From Arthrobacter terrae (lineage in GTDB: Bacteria; Actinomycetota; Actinomycetes; Actinomycetales; Micrococcaceae): a stretch of DNA of 64,000 nucleotides. The first letter of the stretch is position 1, and each line of letters begins with the position of its first letter. The notes below the pieces were generated by a model that saw only the letters and a list, made by a program, of their open reading frames with translations, did not search any database and was not told the origin of the DNA. This document shows positions 59,359 through 64,000 of the stretch, in pieces. The stretch spans positions 55,097 through 119,096 of the forward strand of contig NZ_JADNYM010000014.1 in assembly GCF_015708085.1 (NCBI RefSeq). The letters are read 5' to 3'. The translations under genes and the position numbers were made by a program.

Positions 59359-60204
59359 TCAATCCGCGACGCTGCCGATCACAACGGTTGCGTCCAGGTC
59401 CGGGGAGTTGGTGACGTGCGGGACCAGCCCATTGCGGCGGAAAATTTCGGCAGACTCCGGGGCCTGGCGTTCGCTCGTCTCCACCAGCAGGTGTCCGCCG
59501 GGCGCCAACCAGGCCAGCGCCCCGGCCGCAACCCGCCGCTGCACGTCAAGCCCGTCCTGCCCGCCATCCAGCGCGGCCCTGGCCTCATACAGACGCGCCT
59601 CCGACGGCATCATCGCGATGGCCCCGGTTGGCACATAGGGAGCGTTCGCGACAAGGATGTCCACTCGCCCGTGCAGCTGAGCGGGCAACGGGCCGAAGAG
59701 GTCCCCTTCAAACACCCGGCCACCTACGGAAGCAATGTTGTGTGCGGCACATCTGACTGCCGTCGGATCGATGTCGACCGAATACAGCTGCGCACGCGGG
59801 ATGGCACGGAGCAGGGCAGCCCCCACCGCGCCCGAGCCGCAGCACAGGTCCACGGTTATGGCTTCCGGGTCTGCGAGTGCTGCAGCCTGACGGACCAGGA
59901 ATTCGGTGCGGCGCCGGGGCACAAAAACGCCCGGTGCTACGACCATCCGTAGGCCACAAAACTGCGCCCAACCCAGAATGAGTTCCAGCGGCAGACCCGC
60001 GATGCGCCTCGCCAGCATGTCAGCGAGGCCGGCCGGCGTTTGTGCGCCGTCAAGGAGTAAATCCGCTTCTTCCTCGGCAAAAACGCACCCCGCGGCGCAT
60101 AATGCCCTGACGACGTCAGCGCGCGGCGGAAACCGCGGGGAAACTGTCACGGCAATTGTGCTGCTCCCCGAGCCGTCCGGCCAACGGTATGGTTCGACAT
60201 GCAT
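59359..60204 (-). CDS. PrmC-like N5-glutamine methyltransferase
   Basis: A 281-residue SAM methyltransferase. It has the N-terminal helical region typical of release-factor methyltransferases (LDGAQTPAGLADMLARRIAGLPLELILGWAQFCGLRMVVAPGVFVPRRRTEFLVRQAA, about residues 51-107), the SAM loop VDLCCGSGAVGAALLR (about 117-132), and VANAPYVPTG near 183-192, where the usual NPPY motif is NAPY. True PrmC has NPPY, so this is a paralogue whose target may differ; release factor modification is possible, not shown. Confidence 0.85.
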   Translation of the reverse strand: MHVEPYRWPDGSGSSTIAVTVSPRFPPRADVVRALCAAGCVFAEEEADLLLDGAQTPAGLADMLARRIAGLPLELILGWAQFCGLRMVVAPGVFVPRRRTEFLVRQAAALADPEAITVDLCCGSGAVGAALLRAIPRAQLYSVDIDPTAVRCAAHNIASVGGRVFEGDLFGPLPAQLHGRVDILVANAPYVPTGAIAMMPSEARLYEARAALDGGQDGLDVQRRVAAGALAWLAPGGHLLVETSERQAPESAEIFRRNGLVPHVTNSPDLDATVVIGSVAD

Positions 60205-60346
60205 TCACCCTAACAACTACACAGGGTGCCACGCGGGGCCTTTGGTAGTGCCCTACAGTGACCTGCCGCCCACAACGAACCGGGCAGCCAACGAAGACAG
60301 CTGACTGTGTCCTCGCCGACCACCCGGTCGGATGAAACGTGCGCCT

Positions 60347-62062
60347 CTAGCGGCCGCGGCGTTGATTCGATGCAGGAGCCGAAGCACGCCGGGAACCACC
60401 GGAACGGCCTGCGCCCGCGGAGCCAGCGCCTGTGTAGCTGCCGGTGGACGTTCCGCCGGTGTTTGAGGACCAGACCTGAGCGGAGCCCTGGGTGCGGGGG
60501 GCAGCGCCGCGCTGACTTGCGGCGTTCTGCCCGGCACCGGAGCGGCCTGCGCCCCGGGATGCATCGTTGCGGTGTGATGCGGCCTGCGGGGCGCGCTTGG
60601 GGCCGCGTGCTACGTCGGCGCCGCCTTCGGCACGAGCCGGACGACGGTTCTCACTGCCGAAACGAGGAGCCTGCGTCTGGTCCTTTCGGCGGTCCTCGCG
60701 ATTACCCGCTTCTGCGGTGCCGGCGGAAACCCGGCCACGTCCGCCGCGTCCCCCGCGGCCTCCGGCGGTCGGTGCGGCGTGACCCGAACGGCGGGCGCGC
60801 TTGCGCTCGGCATTCGCGCCCGTGGACTCTGCGCCGCCTTGCTGACCGGTCTTAGCCGCCTGCAGTGCGGCACGGGTCCGGGGGTCAATCTTGCCGGCCA
60901 CCTCGCCCACCAATTTGGCAATCAGCGGATGGCTGGCTGTTACGCGCTCAAAGGAGACGTCGACGCCGGCGGCCTTCATCAGCTTCTTCACGTCCGACTG
61001 CTGCTCCGGCAACGTGATGGTGACAACCGTTCCATCCGATCCGGCACGGGCCGTCCGGCCGGAACGGTGCAGGTATGCCTTGTGCTCCGTTGGCGGATCA
61101 ACATGGATCACGAGCTCAACGTCGTCGACGTGCACTCCGCGCGCGGCAACGTCTGTGGCCACCAGGACGCGCACGTCGCCGGAGGAGAACTCGGCCAGAT
61201 TGCGGTCCCGGGCATTCTGCGAGAGGTTCCCGTGCAGGTCCACAGCGGGAATACCGGCATCGGTCAGGGTTTTGGCCAGCTTGCGTGCGTGGTGTTTGGT
61301 GCGCATGAACAGCAGGCGGCGGCCTGAGCCGGACGCCAGTTCGGTAATGATCTGCTTCTTCACCGACTGATCGTTGACGACCAAGACGTGGTGTTCCATG
61401 GTGCTCACGGACGCCTTGGGGTCATCGACCGAGTGTGTCAACGGGTTGCTGAGGTAGCGCTGGACAATCTTGTCCACCCCATTATCCAATGTGGCGGAGA
61501 ACAGCATGCGCTGACCGCCCTTGGGAGTGGTGTCCAAGAGCCGCTTGACCACCGGCAGGAAGCCGAGGTCCGCCATATGATCTGCCTCATCCAGTACGGT
61601 GATTTCGACGGATTCGAGCGTGACCAGACGCTGCTTCATCAAATCTTCCAACCGCCCCGGGCAGGCAATGACAATATCCACGCCGGCCTTGAGCGCGCGC
61701 TCCTGACGCTGCTGTGAAACGCCGCCGTAGATCACGGTGGTGGTGAGGCCCATTTCCTTGGCCAGCGGTTCGATCGTGTTGTTGAGCTGGGTAGCCAGCT
61801 CGCGGGTCGGCGCCAGCACCAGGCCCAACGGGCGGCCGGGCCTGCGGCGGTATGCTGCCTCGGCCTCAGCCAGACGTGCCACCAGGGGAAGTGCAAAGGC
61901 AATGGTCTTTCCGGAGCCGGTACGGCCGCGGCCCAGCACATCCCGGCCAGCCAGTGTATCGGGCAGAGTTTTGACCTGAATGGGGAACGGCTCTTCAATG
62001 CCTTTGGCGGCGAGGGAAGCGGCGAGGACCTTGGGCACACCAAGGCTGGAGAAAGTAGTCAT
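60347..62062 (-). CDS. DEAD-box RNA helicase
   Basis: A DEAD-box helicase of 571 residues. It has the Q motif FSSLGVPKVLAASLAAKGIEEPFPIQ (about residues 4-29), GRGRTGSGKTIAF (Walker A, about 44-56), PTRELATQLN, VLDEADHMADLG (about 160-171), SATLDNG and RSGRTARAG (motif VI). The C-terminal 200 residues are Gly/Arg-rich and disordered, suited to RNA binding. It likely unwinds structured RNA or aids ribosome assembly. ATG 62062 gives the family-typical MTTFSSLG opening; ATG 62089 would add nine residues. Confidence 0.9.
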   Translation of the reverse strand: MTTFSSLGVPKVLAASLAAKGIEEPFPIQVKTLPDTLAGRDVLGRGRTGSGKTIAFALPLVARLAEAEAAYRRRPGRPLGLVLAPTRELATQLNNTIEPLAKEMGLTTTVIYGGVSQQRQERALKAGVDIVIACPGRLEDLMKQRLVTLESVEITVLDEADHMADLGFLPVVKRLLDTTPKGGQRMLFSATLDNGVDKIVQRYLSNPLTHSVDDPKASVSTMEHHVLVVNDQSVKKQIITELASGSGRRLLFMRTKHHARKLAKTLTDAGIPAVDLHGNLSQNARDRNLAEFSSGDVRVLVATDVAARGVHVDDVELVIHVDPPTEHKAYLHRSGRTARAGSDGTVVTITLPEQQSDVKKLMKAAGVDVSFERVTASHPLIAKLVGEVAGKIDPRTRAALQAAKTGQQGGAESTGANAERKRARRSGHAAPTAGGRGGRGGRGRVSAGTAEAGNREDRRKDQTQAPRFGSENRRPARAEGGADVARGPKRAPQAASHRNDASRGAGRSGAGQNAASQRGAAPRTQGSAQVWSSNTGGTSTGSYTGAGSAGAGRSGGSRRASAPASNQRRGR

Positions 62063-62449
62063 AAAAAATGGTTGCTTTCGGTTCGGCATAAATACGATGC
62101 CCTGGAGCCGGTCGGCACGCAGGGATTCGCCGAAGAAATGTCAGAAAATGTCTACCGCAGACCATGCACCGGGCCCGGCGTACGGGCCCATCTGTTGGCA
62201 TGGAAGAGAACTTGCGGGACTGGATCAACGCGTTCATCGACGCATGAAGGCGTGGAAATGCGCTTCAAGTTCGTTTAGTCTATCAGGTTCGCCGACGAAC
62301 TCTGACGACGGCCGGACCTTCGCCGCTGGACTCTGACCCGCGGGCCGGACCCTTCGCCGCCGTCGAACCTTGTCGTCGTCGAACCTTGCCGTCGTCGAAC
62401 CTTCCCGTCGTCGAACCCTTGTCCGCGGCCGAAAGGTACGCTGGAGTTG
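62063..62449. other. 387-base gap between helicase and trmB
   Basis: No convincing gene. It holds the helicase's promoter side and a 16-bp tandem repeat (62361-62424) with CGTCGAACCTT as its constant core. Short frames such as the one starting at 62199 (15 codons) have no features I can support. The trmB promoter box TACGCT is at 62437-62442. Confidence 0.5.
62361..62424. repeat. 4 x 16-bp tandem repeat upstream of trmB
   Basis: The core CGTCGAACCTT starts at 62361, 62377, 62393 and 62409, each with a five-base spacer that varies. The block lies 25 bases before the trmB start and is non-coding. Confidence 0.9.
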
Positions 62450-63310
62450 ATGAGTGACTTCGAAGATTCAGCCGCCCTCCTTCCCCGCGCTGTGACCCCC
62501 GGCAGCCAAGCCGCACACGGCACTTACCAGGGGCAGCCTGTCTCGTTTGTGCGCCGCGGCACACGGCTGCAGGGCCGACGCGAGCGGGCGTGGGAGGAGC
62601 ACCAGAAGACCTACGCCGTCGATGTCCCGCGGCACGTTGCCGATACCTCCGTGCATCCGGACTTCGTTTTTGACGCCGTCGAAGTTTTCGGAAGGCGGGC
62701 ACCGCTGATCGTGGAGATCGGCTCCGGACTTGGCGACGCCGTCGTCCACGCTGCCCAGGAGCACCCGGAAAAGGACTTCCTGGCCGTGGAGGTCTACCTT
62801 CCAGGACTGGCGCAGACCCTGCTCAAGGTGGCCTCCCGCAGTCTGACCAACGTAAGGGTCGTGCAGGCAAATGCGCCCGAGGTCCTTAGCACAATGCTTC
62901 CGCCGGGTTCGGTGAGCGAGGTGTGGGTCTTTTTCCCGGATCCGTGGCACAAGACGAAACACAACAAACGCCGGATGGTCAAGGATTCCTTCGCTCCACT
63001 GGTCGCGCGCGTGCTGGAGACCGGGGGTCTATGGAGGCTGGCCACCGATTGGTCAGATTATGCACGCCAAATGCGCGACGTAGCGGGTGCAGCTGAAGAC
63101 TTCGACAACGTGCACGACGGCGAACGGACCGGCGCAGATAGTCCGCTCACCGAGGCCCGGCTCTCCGCAGTTGATTGTGATCGTTCCAGTGAACTGGACA
63201 CGGCAGGCGGCTGGGCTCCGCGTTTCCCGGGGAGAATCCTGACCGGCTTTGAAAATAAGGCACATCTTGCAGGGCGGACAATTTTTGATCTGACTCTGCG
63301 GCGCCGGTAA
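62450..63310 (+). CDS. trmB: tRNA (guanine-N7-)-methyltransferase TrmB
   Basis: A 286-residue SAM enzyme that methylates G46 of tRNA. It has PLIVEIGSGLGDAVVHAAQEHPEKDFLAVEVY (about residues 85-116, SAM loop), VQANAPEVL, SEVWVFFPDPWHKTKHNKRRMVKDSF (about 158-183, the FPDPW catalytic signature) and a C-terminal FENKAHLAGRTIFDL. ATG 62450 is used, seven bases after TACGCT; a TTG three bases earlier is possible. A 31-residue basic N-terminal extension precedes the fold. Confidence 0.95.
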   Translation: MSDFEDSAALLPRAVTPGSQAAHGTYQGQPVSFVRRGTRLQGRRERAWEEHQKTYAVDVPRHVADTSVHPDFVFDAVEVFGRRAPLIVEIGSGLGDAVVHAAQEHPEKDFLAVEVYLPGLAQTLLKVASRSLTNVRVVQANAPEVLSTMLPPGSVSEVWVFFPDPWHKTKHNKRRMVKDSFAPLVARVLETGGLWRLATDWSDYARQMRDVAGAAEDFDNVHDGERTGADSPLTEARLSAVDCDRSSELDTAGGWAPRFPGRILTGFENKAHLAGRTIFDLTLRRR

Positions 63311-63344
63311 TCCCTGCACAAGTGTTGCCGCCACCCGGATTACC
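63306..63344 (+). terminator. inverted repeat at the trmB stop codon
   Basis: GGTAATCC (63306-63313) pairs with GGATTACC (63337-63344), overlapping the TAA stop. The 23-base loop is long, so this is a modest terminator candidate. Confidence 0.45.
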
Positions 63345-63393
63345 CACACCGGCACGGATAACCAGGCCGAGGCCGCAGGACGGACCTAACCTA

Positions 63394-63708
63394 ATGAACA
63401 TGAGAGAGCACACATCCATCGCCCAAATGAGCATCGGTGATCGGCCTCGGGAAAGGCTGCTCTCCGTGGGCATTCGCCGGCTCAGGGATGTAGAAGTGCT
63501 GGCGGTCATCATCGGATCGGGGATACGCAGCTGCAGCAGCGTGGAATTAGCCGCACGCATCCTGCACAGGACATCCGGTGCCGCAGGCCTCGCAGAAGCC
63601 AGCCTGGAACAACTGCTGGAGGTCGACGGCGTCGGTCCCGCGCTGGCCATGCGGATAGTCGCAGGCAGCGAACTAAGCCGCAGGGCGGCACGCCGCGCAA
63701 AGGGCTGA
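63394..63708 (+). CDS. RadC N-terminal domain protein (no JAMM domain)
   Basis: A 104-residue protein with the UPF0758/RadC N-terminal helix-hairpin-helix region: MSIGDRPRERLLSVGIRRLRDVEVLAVIIGSGIRSCSSVELAARIL, then LEQLLEVDGVGPALAMRIVAGSELSRRAARR. RadC proteins usually continue for another 120 residues into a JAMM/MPN domain with an HxHxSG-type metal site. Here the frame stops at TGA right after the HhH part, and nothing JAMM-like follows. It may be a stand-alone DNA-binding module or a truncated gene. The ATG at 63394 or 63400 is possible. Confidence 0.75.
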   Translation: MNMREHTSIAQMSIGDRPRERLLSVGIRRLRDVEVLAVIIGSGIRSCSSVELAARILHRTSGAAGLAEASLEQLLEVDGVGPALAMRIVAGSELSRRAARRAKG

Positions 63709-63746
63709 AACGGGTGGGCCAAACTAGCCATCGCTTCGGTTTCATT

Positions 63747-63830
63747 GTCGACCACGGCTGGCAGGCGTTTTCCGGTGGTCGACCATGGTCGGCACGGGTT
63801 TTTCCGTTATCGACCGAGCCCGGCATACGG
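63747..63830. repeat. 31-bp degenerate tandem repeat before the last gene
   Basis: TCGACC recurs at 63748, 63779 and 63810, a strict 31-bp period. The units share TCGACCAYGG, GGCA, GG-GTTTT and CCG blocks; the third is more diverged. It is non-coding and lies between the RadC-like gene and the partial gene at the right edge. Confidence 0.8.
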
Positions 63831-63911
63831 CGGTGTAGGGACCTGCGCGGTCCGGCCCCGTAATCGGTCCCAAAACCGTGAGAATTCGTTGTCCACAGAC
63901 CCCATATACTA

Positions 63912-63940
63912 TTGTCTGTTCTAACCAACAGGACTAAACT
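63912..63940 (+). promoter_or_regulatory. leaderless promoter of the right-edge gene
   Basis: TTGTCT (63912-63917) and TAAACT (63935-63940) are separated by 17 bases, and the ATG at 63947 begins six bases after the -10 box. Confidence 0.6.
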
Positions 63941-63946
63941 GAAGAT

Positions 63947-64000
63947 ATGTTCGATAGTAGTAGAACAAGCACCGGAACCAGCGAAACACCACACACTTCG
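63947..64000 (+). CDS. start of a gene running off the right edge
   Basis: Eighteen codons (MFDSSRTSTGTSETPHTS) are open to the window edge. The Ser/Thr-rich opening and the promoter just upstream support a real start. The sequence around it recalls the openings of DUF222/HNH endonuclease (13E12-type) genes common in Arthrobacter, but that is a guess from so few residues. Confidence 0.4.
   Translation, partial: MFDSSRTSTGTSETPHTS

Noticed and set aside
62072..62278. 68-aa frame in the helicase-trmB gap
   Set aside because: No ribosome site or leaderless box at a fitting distance and no protein features; left as non-coding.

Overview
The window is GC-rich chromosomal DNA of an actinobacterium. 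The gene content and order (lhr-nei2, purC-purD, purF-purM next to a DUF3073 gene, an HspR-type site before clpB, many NTG starts) point to an Arthrobacter-like member of the Micrococcaceae. This placement rests on protein families and remembered synteny, not on a database search. Many genes appear leaderless, with a TANNNT box 6-8 nt before the start codon. There is one tRNA, no rRNA and no recognisable insertion sequence or prophage.

Layout. 0-12.2 kb: end of a secreted DUF4232-like protein, a membrane protein, the Lhr helicase-Nei2 glycosylase repair pair, an RluA pseudouridine synthase, a macrodomain protein, a DedA protein, a DUF1684 protein, and an acyl-CoA dehydrogenase/SDR pair. 12.3-15.4 kb: a GH76 glycosidase, an internally deleted MFS transporter and a 132-bp duplicated scrap of the GH76 gene, which look like remains of a rearrangement. 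15.4-24.0 kb: a regulatory island with two tandem LAL-type LuxR regulators (the first frameshifted right after its P-loop), a small protein with a near-consensus leaderless promoter, an AfsA-like butyrolactone-synthase homologue, a TetR regulator and a divergent Rossmann reductase. This resembles a gamma-butyrolactone-type signalling locus. 24.1-28.1 kb: an FbpABC ferric-iron ABC transporter behind an IdeR/DtxR-like iron box.

28.1-35.1 kb: YdeI-like, two NUDIX proteins, a TipA-like MerR regulator with a textbook 19-bp-spacer operator, RidA, a 51-aa DUF4177 protein, a class A PBP and a metallophosphoesterase. 35.3-37.5 kb: tRNA-Pro, then the most interesting locus. A 94-aa secreted protein carries four near-identical 13-residue repeats. 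It is divergent from an XRE-TPR regulator, and the shared promoter region holds a perfect 9-1-9 inverted repeat overlapping both predicted promoters. This has the layout of a peptide-pheromone (RRNPP-like) system. 37.6-44.9 kb: purine synthesis (purC, purD, purF, purM) with an asparaginase and small conserved genes. 45-54 kb: septum-formation-like protein, ClpB, HAD phosphatase, DUF4031-HD protein, a PLP ammonia-lyase, a pentapeptide-repeat protein and a sialidase. 54-64 kb: PspA with a membrane partner, adenine/adenosine deaminase, amino-acid permease, HutD, a PrmC-like methyltransferase, a DEAD-box helicase, TrmB, a RadC N-terminal-only protein, and the start of a gene running off the right edge.

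Two features run across the window: leaderless promoters, and short tandem duplications (period 9-39 bp) clustered at stop codons and in low-complexity linkers.
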